Assembly (NCBI GenBank): GCA_041392165.1
Contig: JAWKMN010000001.1
Coordinates: 124,001 to 188,000 of the forward strand
Direction: 5' to 3'
DNA length: 64,000 nt
From: Arenibacter sp041392165
Lineage (GTDB): Bacteria; Bacteroidota; Bacteroidia; Flavobacteriales; Flavobacteriaceae
Position numbers and translations under genes: made by a program. The notes beneath the pieces were generated by a model. It was given only the letters and a program-made list of their open reading frames with translations. It had not been told where the DNA came from and made no database searches. Positions within the stretch are counted from its first letter, which is position 1. Each line of letters begins with the position of its first letter. Of the stretch, positions 55,534 through 63,409 are shown one piece after another.

Positions 55534-56748
55534 ATGAGAATTAATATGGGGAACAACGACCTGAGATTGTATTTTATTGATGCTATAAGGGCATGGGCCA
55601 TACTTATGATGCTGCAGGGGCATTTTGTGGATGGATTGCTGGACAATGCATTTAGGGATAATTCCAGTACAACATATACCGTTTGGAAATATTTTAGAGG
55701 GGTTACGGCACCAGTCTTTTTTACGGTTTCCGGATTCATATTTACTTATCTCCTAATTAAAGGCGATAAGATTGGATTTAACAATCCAAGGGTAAAAAAA
55801 GGGATTAAGAGGGGGGTACAATTATTGGCCATAGGTTACCTGCTTAGATTGAACTTTTTTGGATTGTTAAAGGGCCAAATTTATGGTTCCTTTTATTTGG
55901 TGGATGTCCTGCACTGTATCGGTCTTTCCATTCTAGGGATTGTTGGCATTTATCTTCTGACCATTTCCAGAAATAAATATTTGTTCCCTGGGACATTATT
56001 GGCCATTACCATAGTTTTATTTGTGTTGGAACCCAATTATAAACAATATTCCCATCATTATCTACCGGAAATGATGGCCAATTACCTGACCAGGGCCAAT
56101 GGGTCGGTATTTACCATAATGCCGTGGTTCGGGTATGCTACCATAGGGGCCTTCATGTCCGTGTTGTTCAATGGGTTCAAGAATTTTAAGTATTTATATC
56201 CGGCAGCCATTACAGGTTTTACCGTGGTGGGCATTGGCCTATTATTTTTTTCCTCAAGCTTTTTTTTAGCGTTGTATAACTGGAGCGGAATATTGTTATT
56301 TTCCAAAATTTATTTTAATAACTATCTGTTCATACGATTGGGAGATGTTTTCTTGGTATTTGCCGTATTTATGCTGTTTAGAAAATTTATGGGCAATAAT
56401 AAAACCGTGCTGAGGATAGGGCAAAGCACCCTATCCGTTTATGTGATCCATTACATTATATTGTACGGAAGTTTCACCGGCATAGGGTTGTACTACTTCT
56501 TAAACCATAGTCTCTCCCCTACCCTTGTAATTCCGGGAGCTCTTGTGTTTATGTTGGCAACAACCGTATTGGCCCTTCAGTACGAAAGGAACAAGGCGTA
56601 TTTAAAACTTCAAATGTCTTCCACTGTCAAGATGGTACAATTAAAGGGAGAGTCCTGGCTGAACGAAGAGGGGCTGCCCCTGTTAAAAGCGTTTGTCCTA
56701 AAAATCAAGCTAATATTGATACGCTTATTTAGAATTGTAAAAAATTAG
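55534..56748 (+). CDS. DUF1624 / heparan-alpha-glucosaminide acetyltransferase-like membrane protein
   Basis: A polytopic membrane protein of 404 residues from the ATG at 55534; 55546 is an alternative ATG four codons later, and the frame opens further upstream at a TTG. The N-terminus has FIDAIRAWAILMMLQGHFVD, which holds the conserved Asp, Arg and the histidine of this family. About ten hydrophobic helices follow. Relatives move acetyl groups across a membrane to a sugar on the other side. The acceptor in this organism is unknown. The C-terminal tail is basic and cytosolic-looking. Confidence 0.86.
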   Translation: MRINMGNNDLRLYFIDAIRAWAILMMLQGHFVDGLLDNAFRDNSSTTYTVWKYFRGVTAPVFFTVSGFIFTYLLIKGDKIGFNNPRVKKGIKRGVQLLAIGYLLRLNFFGLLKGQIYGSFYLVDVLHCIGLSILGIVGIYLLTISRNKYLFPGTLLAITIVLFVLEPNYKQYSHHYLPEMMANYLTRANGSVFTIMPWFGYATIGAFMSVLFNGFKNFKYLYPAAITGFTVVGIGLLFFSSSFFLALYNWSGILLFSKIYFNNYLFIRLGDVFLVFAVFMLFRKFMGNNKTVLRIGQSTLSVYVIHYIILYGSFTGIGLYYFLNHSLSPTLVIPGALVFMLATTVLALQYERNKAYLKLQMSSTVKMVQLKGESWLNEEGLPLLKAFVLKIKLILIRLFRIVKN

Positions 56749-56780
56749 AAGGTATATCTTTTTACTATCCGGGATTCGCT

Positions 56781-56788
56781 TATTTTCG
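56781..56788 (+). promoter_or_regulatory. Candidate -7-like element TATTTTCG of the CDGSH gene
   Basis: TATTTTCG differs from TAnnTTTG at one place, 15 bases before the ATG. It is weak evidence. Confidence 0.25.
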
Positions 56789-56803
56789 CACAAAAAAATA
56801 TAG

Positions 56804-57040
56804 ATGAGCGAGATGAATAATAAATTTTCACCGGTTGCAGTGGAATTGGAGAAGGATAAAAAATATAAATGGTGTACCTGTAGCCATAGTAACGTTCAAC
56901 CTTTTTGTGATGGTTCCCACAAGGCGGAAAACGCTTCCCCTCCAATGTTCTTTACTGTAGAGGAGGACAAAAGGGCCCATTTGTGTACCTGTAAATTAAC
57001 CAAAAACCCACCGTACTGCGACGGTACCCATAAGTTGTAA
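56804..57040 (+). CDS. Double-CDGSH iron-sulfur protein
   Basis: A 78-residue protein with two CDGSH motifs. The first has Cys24, Cys26, Cys35 and His39 (CTCSHSNVQPFCDGSH). The second has Cys61, Cys63, Cys72 and His76 (CTCKLTKNPPYCDGTH). Each binds one 2Fe-2S cluster with three Cys and one His. The roles proposed for this fold are redox sensing and electron transfer or Fe-S delivery. Nothing in the neighbourhood specifies one. It is followed by a long hairpin. Confidence 0.95.
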   Translation: MSEMNNKFSPVAVELEKDKKYKWCTCSHSNVQPFCDGSHKAENASPPMFFTVEEDKRAHLCTCKLTKNPPYCDGTHKL

Positions 57041-57079
57041 ATACAATAAGTATTTTGATATTGACATTTATGGAATTTA

Positions 57080-57130
57080 TATAAGGCAAGCGCCCCGTTA
57101 GGAATAATCTAACGGGGCGCTTGCCTTATA
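57080..57130. terminator. Perfect 22-bp hairpin between convergent genes, without a T-run
   Basis: The arms (57080-57101 and 57109-57130) are exact complements around a seven-base loop GAATAAT. The stem has a GC-rich core (GCGCCCCGTT). There is no T-run after either arm, so it is not a canonical Rho-independent terminator. It lies 40 bases after the CDGSH stop and 16 bases past lpdA's stop, read on the minus strand. Its likely task is ending both transcripts or protecting their 3' ends. Confidence 0.65.
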
Positions 57131-57146
57131 CATGTGTTTTCTTCAT

Positions 57147-58553
57147 TTAAACATGTAGTGCCCTGTTATCGGTTGCGGCCAAAGCAGCTTCTTTCACGGC
57201 TTCCGCAAAGGTTGGGTGGGCATGGCTCATTCTTGAGATATCCTCGGCAGACGCCCTAAATTCCATAGCAGTAACCGCTTCGGCAATTAAATCGGCCATA
57301 CGGGCCCCTATCATATGTACCCCCAAAACTTCATCGGTCTCCTTATCTGCCAATATTTTGACAAACCCATCCAGATCCATACTGGCCCTGGCCCGTCCTA
57401 GGGCACGCATAGGAAACTGACCTACTTTATAGGCCACTCCGGCCTCCTTAAGTTCTTCTTCGGTTTTTCCAACTGCGGCCACTTCCGGCCAAGTGTACAC
57501 TACTCCGGGAATAAGGTTATAATCTATATGTGGTTTTTGTCCGGCCAATACTTCGGCCACAAAGGTTCCCTCCTCTTCGGCTTTATGGGCCAACATGGCT
57601 CCCCTTACCACATCGCCAATGGCATAAATATTGGAAATATTGGTCTGTAAATGCTCATTTACGGCGATGGTGCCGTTTTTTTCCAGCTCAACACCGGAAG
57701 CTTCAATGTTCAATCCATCGGTAAAAGGTCTTCTTCCTACGGAAACCAGGCAATAGTCCCCTTTAAACGTTATCTCCTCCCCTTTTTTATCCTCCGCTAT
57801 AACAATTACTTCCTTGCCTTTGGTTACTACCGATTTTACTTTATGGGATAAATTAAATTTTACCTTTTGTTTCTTCATTACTTTCAACAATTCTTTTGAA
57901 AGTGCCCCGTCCATTCCGGGAATAATTCGATCCATGTATTCGATCACCGTTACCTCGGCCCCCAATCTTTTATAGACCTGTCCCAATTCCAATCCTATGA
58001 CCCCACCGCCTATAACGATAAGGTGTTTGGGTATTTCCTTTAATTTTAGGGCCTCTGTAGATGTGATGACGCGCTCCTTGTCCAATTTGATAAAGGGCAG
58101 ACTGGATGGCTTGGATCCTGTGGCTATAATTATGTTTTTTGCTCCAATGGTCTCGGTTTTGCCATCGTTCTTTTTTATGTTGATGTGGGTAGCATCCTTA
58201 AAGCTTCCCAGACCTTCATATACCTCAATCTTATTTTTGTCCATTAGGAACTTTACCCCTGCACAGGTCTGATCTACCACTGCCTGTTTTCTGCCGATCA
58301 TCTTCTCAAGGTTGATCTTGATCTCTCCTGGAATTTCAATTCCATGGTCTTCAAAATGCTTTACGGCATCTTCATAATGGTGGGAGGAATCCAACAGGGC
58401 TTTGGAGGGGATACACCCTACATTAAGGCACGTACCGCCCAAGGTTGAATATTTTTCTATTATTGCAGTCTTCATTCCTAACTGGGCACAGCGGATTGCT
58501 GCAACATATCCACCAGGACCGGAACCTATAATGGCTACATCGTATTGGGTCAT
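57147..58553 (-). CDS. lpdA: Dihydrolipoyl dehydrogenase (E3)
   Basis: A 468-residue FAD flavoprotein that reoxidises dihydrolipoamide in 2-oxoacid dehydrogenase complexes and glycine cleavage. The redox disulfide is Cys42-Cys47 in GGTCLNVGCIPSK. The FAD motif is GSGPGGYVAA, the NAD motif GGGVIGLELG, and the active base is His446 with Glu451 (HPTFAE). No E1/E2 genes are adjacent. A convergent hairpin closes the transcript. Confidence 0.96.
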   Translation of the reverse strand: MTQYDVAIIGSGPGGYVAAIRCAQLGMKTAIIEKYSTLGGTCLNVGCIPSKALLDSSHHYEDAVKHFEDHGIEIPGEIKINLEKMIGRKQAVVDQTCAGVKFLMDKNKIEVYEGLGSFKDATHINIKKNDGKTETIGAKNIIIATGSKPSSLPFIKLDKERVITSTEALKLKEIPKHLIVIGGGVIGLELGQVYKRLGAEVTVIEYMDRIIPGMDGALSKELLKVMKKQKVKFNLSHKVKSVVTKGKEVIVIAEDKKGEEITFKGDYCLVSVGRRPFTDGLNIEASGVELEKNGTIAVNEHLQTNISNIYAIGDVVRGAMLAHKAEEEGTFVAEVLAGQKPHIDYNLIPGVVYTWPEVAAVGKTEEELKEAGVAYKVGQFPMRALGRARASMDLDGFVKILADKETDEVLGVHMIGARMADLIAEAVTAMEFRASAEDISRMSHAHPTFAEAVKEAALAATDNRALHV

Positions 58554-58778
58554 ATTATTAATGTATTGAAAAAATTAGTTTCATTATTGTGTTTACAAAA
58601 GTACGAATGTTTTATTGTTGGACAACATTCATATGGCATAGGATATTAACCCGTAAGGGAGTGTTTTTGTTATATAGGAAACAGATTAATTTCAAGCCCT
58701 TATGGGCCAAGGTGTACAAGAGGGTTTGCAGAAAAGATATCAAAATCGTAATATTACCAAGAAACAAATAACCTCTAA

Positions 58779-60257
58779 ATGCAGCATCTGAGTACCGATC
58801 CCGATGGCCTTGAAAATAAACATATTGAAGAAAACAAGGAATTAAGTCTGTGGGAAGCACTTGTCCCGGTTGTTCTTTTAATAATGATGTTGGCCTATAA
58901 TATCTTCTATGCGGACGGAGAATGGTTTGGGGAATATTCCAATCAGATTATATTATTATTGGGAGGTGCCATTGGTGCCATAGTTGGTTTTTATAATAAG
59001 ACTTCCGTAAAAACCATGGGACTCGAAGTTTTGGAAAATCTGAAAAGCGTTCTTGTTCCTATAATGATTTTATTTTTGGTAGGAGCATTGGCAGGAACTT
59101 GGTTGGTGAGCGGTGTTATCCCTGCCATGGTTTATTACGGTCTGCAAGTTTTGAATCCCACTATTTTTTTGCCGGCTTCGGTGGTAATAGCCGCCATTAT
59201 TTCTGTAGCTACCGGTAGTTCATGGACTACCTCTGCCACGGTAGGTATTGCACTTGTGGGCATTGGGACCGCTTTGGGCATTTATCCGGGTATGATTGCA
59301 GGCGCAGTAATATCCGGCGCCTATTTTGGGGATAAGATGTCCCCTTTGAGCGATACCACCAATCTGGCACCTGCCATGGCGGGGACAGACCTGTTTACCC
59401 ATATAAAATACATGTCCATTACTACGGTGCCTACCATATTGATAACATTGGGGGTCTTTGCTATCATTAGCTTTAATATAGAGACTTCAGGGAACGCGGA
59501 TGTTAGTGCCCTGTTGGCCACTATCCATGATACCTTTAATATAAACCCGTATTTATTTATTGTGCCCAGTGTAGTAATTGCGCTCATAATATTAAAAACC
59601 AAGCCATTGATCGCACTTGGTTCAGGGGTGGCTTTGGCGGGGGTATTTGCCCTGTTTTTTCAAACGGAAGTATTAAATTCCTTATCGGATTCCAATGTAA
59701 CGGCTATTTTCAATGCTATTTTTACCGATACCGCCATAGTTACCGAAAATGAAAAATTGAACGATCTTTTCAGTTCGGGAGGAATGCAAGGTATGCTATG
59801 GACCATATTGCTTATTTGCTGTGCTATGGTATTTGGCGGCATTATGGATGGCATTGGGGCCTTGGCCCGAATTACAAAATCATTGTTATCCATAGCCAAT
59901 TCCGTATTTGGGTTGTTTGCAAGTGCCGTAATGAGCTGTATTGGTCTAAACGCTATTGCCAGTGATCAATATCTGGCGATCGTTATTCCCGGGAAAATGT
60001 TTAAGAAGGCCTTTCACGATAAGGGATTGGCCCCGGAAAATTTAAGTAGGACCTTAGAGGATTCGGGAACCGTAACTTCCGTATTGATCCCTTGGAATAC
60101 TTGTGGGGCCTATCATTCCGGGGTGTTGGGTGTTGGCGTTGCGGAATATTTCATGTATGCCTTTTTCAATTGGTTAAGCCCTTTCATGACCCTGTTCTTT
60201 GCAGCCTTGCAGATAAAGATAAGACAGTTGAAAACGACCGAGACGGCCGCCCATTAA
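58779..60257 (+). CDS. Na+/H+ antiporter, NhaC family
   Basis: A 492-residue inner-membrane antiporter with about 11-12 hydrophobic segments. Family motifs include TGSSWTTSATVGIALVGIG (split: TGSSWTTSATVG, ALVGIG), GDKMSPLSDTTNLAPA and NAIASDQYLAIVIPG. It exports sodium in exchange for protons, as expected for a marine bacterium. The gene is divergent from lpdA. The N-terminal 26 residues are hydrophilic. Confidence 0.92.
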   Translation: MQHLSTDPDGLENKHIEENKELSLWEALVPVVLLIMMLAYNIFYADGEWFGEYSNQIILLLGGAIGAIVGFYNKTSVKTMGLEVLENLKSVLVPIMILFLVGALAGTWLVSGVIPAMVYYGLQVLNPTIFLPASVVIAAIISVATGSSWTTSATVGIALVGIGTALGIYPGMIAGAVISGAYFGDKMSPLSDTTNLAPAMAGTDLFTHIKYMSITTVPTILITLGVFAIISFNIETSGNADVSALLATIHDTFNINPYLFIVPSVVIALIILKTKPLIALGSGVALAGVFALFFQTEVLNSLSDSNVTAIFNAIFTDTAIVTENEKLNDLFSSGGMQGMLWTILLICCAMVFGGIMDGIGALARITKSLLSIANSVFGLFASAVMSCIGLNAIASDQYLAIVIPGKMFKKAFHDKGLAPENLSRTLEDSGTVTSVLIPWNTCGAYHSGVLGVGVAEYFMYAFFNWLSPFMTLFFAALQIKIRQLKTTETAAH

Positions 60258-60944
60258 ACTCCGGCCCTGAATTATGTTTCAGAATTACGCTTTGTAGGCC
60301 ATTATGTTAGCTTTTATTAAAAATATTCCTTAATTATTGATTGAACGGGTCTCGATAGATTATCGGGAAAGACCTCATTTCAAAAACGTTACAGTACAAT
60401 AGCTTATCTACTCCGCTATCATTGATAAATCCTTTAATTATCTTAAAATCAATATTTTAATTTAACTGCTTGAAAATTATTTTCATTCTAATTTGGATTG
60501 GACACTGGTAGTCACTTCGACAGAGTCCCTTTTCGGGACGACGGGAAATTGCACATACCGGTCGGGAGCAAGATGTGTGATTTAGCTCATCTTTAATAAA
60601 TTATTAAAGTTCAATGTGTTGCAATTATTTTTGTCTCGAACTCACAGTTAATAGGTAGTTCTTACCTATTTTTTAGGTAACATTAGAGATTTTTTAATCA
60701 AATCATATTGTTTTATCGGTTACTTATTTTATCCAAAAACGAACTTGATATTTTAAAGTGGTCTCTATTGGGAAATCGGAAAATTTTATAGCTGTATTTT
60801 TCTAATTTCACAAGTAATTGTTCTAGTGGCCTTAGGTATATACAATTGTTATATCGGCATAGATTTTTTAAATCCATATTAGTAAAAACCCCTATAATTA
60901 GATGTAATTTTACATCAGAAATTAATTCTATAAATTTTATAAAT
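60258..60944. other. Long AT-rich gap with degenerate interspersed repeats
   Basis: No gene is supported. Around 60345-60375 and 60510-60550 are GC-richer fragments (GGTCTCGATAGATTATCGGGA; CACTTCGACAGAGTCCC with GTCCCTTTTCGGGAC). These resemble the CACTTCGAC-type repeat often found between flavobacterial genes. At 60651-60674 a weak hairpin ATAGGTA-GTTCT-TACCTAT is followed by T6. The rest should include the peroxiredoxin promoter, which I could not place. Confidence 0.5.
60651..60674 (+). terminator. Weak terminator-like hairpin upstream of the peroxiredoxin gene
   Basis: A 7-bp AT-rich stem (ATAGGTA/TACCTAT) with five-base loop and six T. It is far from the nhaC stop (about 390 bases) and low in GC, so it may be chance. 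Confidence 0.3.
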
Positions 60945-61589
60945 ATGACTTTAGTAGGTAAAAAATTTCCAAATCTCAGCGTTAATGCCATGAACGATTT
61001 AGGCGATACTTTCAAATTGAACGTTTTGGAAGAAGCTCGGAATAACAATAAGAAAGTAATTTTATTTTGGTACCCAAAGGATTTCACTTTTGTATGTCCA
61101 ACTGAATTACATGCCTTTCAAGCGGCTTTGGGCGAATTTGAAAAAAGAAATACCCTGGTTATCGGTGCTTCCTGTGACACTGCCGAAGTTCATTTTGCCT
61201 GGTTGAATACAGCAAAGGATAATGGTGGAATTGAAGGGGTTACCTATCCCATTCTTGCAGATAGCAACAGAAACCTGGCCTCAACTTTGGGTATATTGGA
61301 TATTACCAATGAACAGTTTAACGAGGAAATCGGCGTTGTTATGGTAGATGGTGACAATGTAACCTATAGGGCCACTTATTTAATAGATGAGGAAGGTACC
61401 GTATTCCATGAGGGAATTAACCATATGCCTTTGGGCAGGAACGTAAACGAGTATCTGCGTTTGATCGATGCCTATACCCACGTTCAGGAAAAGGGAGAAG
61501 TTTGCCCTGCCAATTGGGAAGAAGGAAAAGATGCCATGAAAGCGGATAGAAATGGTGTTGCCAGTTATTTGTCGGCACACGCAAACTAA
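60945..61589 (+). CDS. 2-Cys peroxiredoxin (AhpC/Prx1 type)
   Basis: A 214-residue peroxidase that reduces H2O2 and organic peroxides. The ATG at 60945 is preferred; the open frame begins at a TTG 33 codons earlier in non-conserved sequence. The peroxidatic Cys51 is in FTFVCPTE and the resolving Cys187 in GEVCPANW. Its terminator at 61610-61644 separates it from the thioredoxin gene, but their shared role suggests joint use: thioredoxin would recycle the peroxidase. Confidence 0.95.
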   Translation: MTLVGKKFPNLSVNAMNDLGDTFKLNVLEEARNNNKKVILFWYPKDFTFVCPTELHAFQAALGEFEKRNTLVIGASCDTAEVHFAWLNTAKDNGGIEGVTYPILADSNRNLASTLGILDITNEQFNEEIGVVMVDGDNVTYRATYLIDEEGTVFHEGINHMPLGRNVNEYLRLIDAYTHVQEKGEVCPANWEEGKDAMKADRNGVASYLSAHAN

Positions 61590-61609
61590 TTTCAATAATT
61601 ACATATCAG

Positions 61610-61644
61610 GGAGTCAATGGTTGTATGGCATTGACTCCTTTTTT
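61610..61644 (+). terminator. Terminator after the peroxiredoxin gene
   Basis: A perfect 10-bp stem (GGAGTCAATG/CATTGACTCC) with a nine-base loop and six T, about 20 bases after the stop. Confidence 0.9.
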
Positions 61645-61678
61645 ATAAAGAATTCGTTCAAAATTAAATATAGAATTT

Positions 61679-61993
61679 ATGATAGTTGAATTGGAAAATG
61701 ACAATCTGAAAGAGATTGTTGATCGGAATAAAAATGTGGTGGTTCAATATTCCGCTACCTGGTGCGGTAATTGTAGAATAATGAAGCCCAAGTTTAAAAA
61801 AGAGGCATCCATTAATGAAGATATTACCTTTGTTTTGGCAGATGCAGAGAAGTTTCCCGAATCCAGAAAATTGGCCAATGTGGACAATCTTCCCACTTTT
61901 GCCATTTTTAGTGACGGCGAGTTCAAGAATCAGGTGCAGACCAATAAGTATGAAGTATTAAAAGAATTGATCAGTGAAATTACCAGTAATTAA
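61679..61993 (+). CDS. Thioredoxin-family protein
   Basis: A 104-residue cytosolic thioredoxin. Active-site cysteines are Cys29 and Cys32 in TWCGNC; the usual CGPC is replaced by CGNC, which changes the redox potential. The cis-Pro is in DNLPTFAIF. It lies between a peroxiredoxin and a thiol peroxidase, so it probably reduces one or both. The downstream DUF6952 gene overlaps its 3' end by 20 bases. Confidence 0.93.
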   Translation: MIVELENDNLKEIVDRNKNVVVQYSATWCGNCRIMKPKFKKEASINEDITFVLADAEKFPESRKLANVDNLPTFAIFSDGEFKNQVQTNKYEVLKELISEITSN

Positions 61994-62231
61994 ACACTTA
62001 ACGGGCTTTATAGCCGAAAATGACGAGGATTATGTATTGGAAACCATAGAGACATTGGAGTCCATCACCGAAGTGTCTTCGTTAAAGGATGAGGAACTGG
62101 ACGTTATTGGTGAATTGATCTCCAATCTTTACGGAGCCTTGGAGGTGCAAAAATCCATTAAGGAAGGCAAGTCCCCAAAAGAGGCCTTAAATGAATTTAT
62201 GCAACGGGTACTTGGTTCCATAGACAAGTAA
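61974..62231 (+). CDS. DUF6952 family protein
   Basis: An 85-residue, largely helical acidic protein starting at GTG inside the thioredoxin gene (20-base overlap in another frame). It has no Cys and no membrane segment. I recall it as the DUF6952 family, which follows thioredoxin genes in flavobacteria; that name should be checked. The overlap implies translational coupling, so it probably works with the thioredoxin. Possible roles are adaptor or regulator; sequence gives no direct hint. Confidence 0.82.
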   Translation: MKLPVIKHLTGFIAENDEDYVLETIETLESITEVSSLKDEELDVIGELISNLYGALEVQKSIKEGKSPKEALNEFMQRVLGSIDK

Positions 62232-62263
62232 TGGTAAGGGTATTGGTACCCGTGTTATAACGG

Positions 62264-62309
62264 ATGCCCCCATCTTATGTAGTGGACATAGGATGGAGGC
62301 ATTTGTATT
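62264..62309 (+). terminator. Imperfect terminator-like hairpin after the DUF6952 gene
   Basis: A 17-base stem with one mismatch and one G-T wobble (arms 62264-62280 and 62286-62302), five-base loop, followed by a T-rich but broken tail (TTGTATTT). It probably ends the thioredoxin-DUF6952 transcript. Confidence 0.55.
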
Positions 62310-62416
62310 TGTATAAAAGTTTAGGGAAGTCTGGCATATGTCCTATTTTTTATCAATTATTCCTTACTTATCAGACATATATTTTTTATTTTCACACAAA
62401 ATTTAAATAAATAATC

Positions 62417-62923
62417 ATGGCTACAGTAACACTTAAAGGAAACCCGATAAACACTATAGGTACACTACCGAAATCCGGAAGTAAAGCGCCCGGATTTTCT
62501 TTGACAAAAGGAGATTTATCCAATATAAATTTGGAAGATTACAAAGGTACAAAAGTGATATTGAATATTTTTCCCAGTGTGGACACGGGTACCTGTGCCC
62601 AATCCGTAAGGCAATTTAATAAGGAAGCCGCCGAATTGGAAAATACCAAGGTGCTGTGTATTTCCAAAGACCTCCCCTTTGCCCAGGCCCGTTTCTGTGG
62701 TGCGGAAGGAATAGATAATGTAGAAATGTTGTCCGATTTTCGGGACGGCAGCTTTGGAAAGGCCTATGGACTTGAGTTTGTGGACGGACCGTTAAAATCC
62801 CTGCACTCCAGGGCAGTGGTGGTGTTGGATGGGGAAGCTAAGGTTGTTTACACGGAACAGGTGGCGGAAACCGTTGATGAACCCAATTATAAAGCGGCCC
62901 TTGAAGCTCTGATGGATGCCTAA
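62417..62923 (+). CDS. tpx: Thiol peroxidase Tpx
   Basis: A 168-residue atypical 2-Cys peroxiredoxin. The peroxidatic Cys60 is in DTGTCAQSVR and the resolving Cys94 in ARFCGAEG, matching E. coli Tpx (Cys61/Cys95). Its signature loop FPSVDTG precedes Cys60. It reduces lipid and alkyl hydroperoxides with thioredoxin. The dgkA-like gene starts inside its last codons (eight-base overlap), so the two are on one transcript. Confidence 0.96.
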   Translation: MATVTLKGNPINTIGTLPKSGSKAPGFSLTKGDLSNINLEDYKGTKVILNIFPSVDTGTCAQSVRQFNKEAAELENTKVLCISKDLPFAQARFCGAEGIDNVEMLSDFRDGSFGKAYGLEFVDGPLKSLHSRAVVVLDGEAKVVYTEQVAETVDEPNYKAALEALMDA

Positions 62924-63281
62924 GGAAAGCTTTTTGGTGAATCGCATAAAGAGCGTTGGTTATGCCTTAAGGGGGGCGATTCTTTTGATTGGCACGGAAT
63001 CCAGTATTAAAATTCAGGTTTTTATCACCTTGGTGATGACCGCGGCCGGATTTTATTTTGAAATTTCCAATACGGAATGGATACTTCAGATTTTGGCTAT
63101 TGGATTGGTCCTGGGAATAGAAGGTTTGAACACGGCCGTGGAGAAAATTGCAGATTATGTGCAGCCTGAATTTGATGAAAAAATCGGATTTATCAAGGAC
63201 ATTTCCGCAGGTGCCGTTATGCTGGTATCCATTGCCGCATCCATTATAGGCCTCATCATCTATATTCCCAAACTCATTTAA
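62916..63281 (+). CDS. Diacylglycerol kinase family protein (DgkA / undecaprenol kinase type)
   Basis: A 121-residue three-helix membrane kinase. The catalytic motif EGLNTAVEKIADYV is at about residues 68-81, with its conserved Glu, Asn and Glu residues. Helices lie at about 37-48, 55-67 and 98-118. Members phosphorylate diacylglycerol or undecaprenol. ATG overlaps the tpx end by eight bases. The ftsK gene follows after 128 bases. Confidence 0.93.
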   Translation: MPKESFLVNRIKSVGYALRGAILLIGTESSIKIQVFITLVMTAAGFYFEISNTEWILQILAIGLVLGIEGLNTAVEKIADYVQPEFDEKIGFIKDISAGAVMLVSIAASIIGLIIYIPKLI

Positions 63282-63373
63282 GATCTATTGGTTGCCCCTC
63301 ATTGGCTATATGGCCCATTATGAGTTTCCGTAAAATATTATTTCAATAGGAAAAGTTCCGATGAGTTCCTTAG

Positions 63374-63381
63374 TAAATTTG
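63374..63381 (+). promoter_or_regulatory. Candidate -7 element TAAATTTG of ftsK
   Basis: TAAATTTG fits TAnnTTTG, 28 bases before the ftsK ATG. No -33 TTG is seen. Confidence 0.35.
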
Positions 63382-63409
63382 TAATTTAGCCACCAGAATT
63401 GAAGATTTA

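Noticed and set aside
58589..58771. A 60-residue frame between lpdA and nhaC
   Set aside because: No RBS, no domain, overlaps the promoter region of two divergent genes; composition looks like random AT-rich sequence.
60713..61087. A 124-residue antisense frame over the peroxiredoxin 5' end, considered as an OxyR-like gene
   Set aside because: No LysR motifs and it runs antisense through the conserved peroxiredoxin start.
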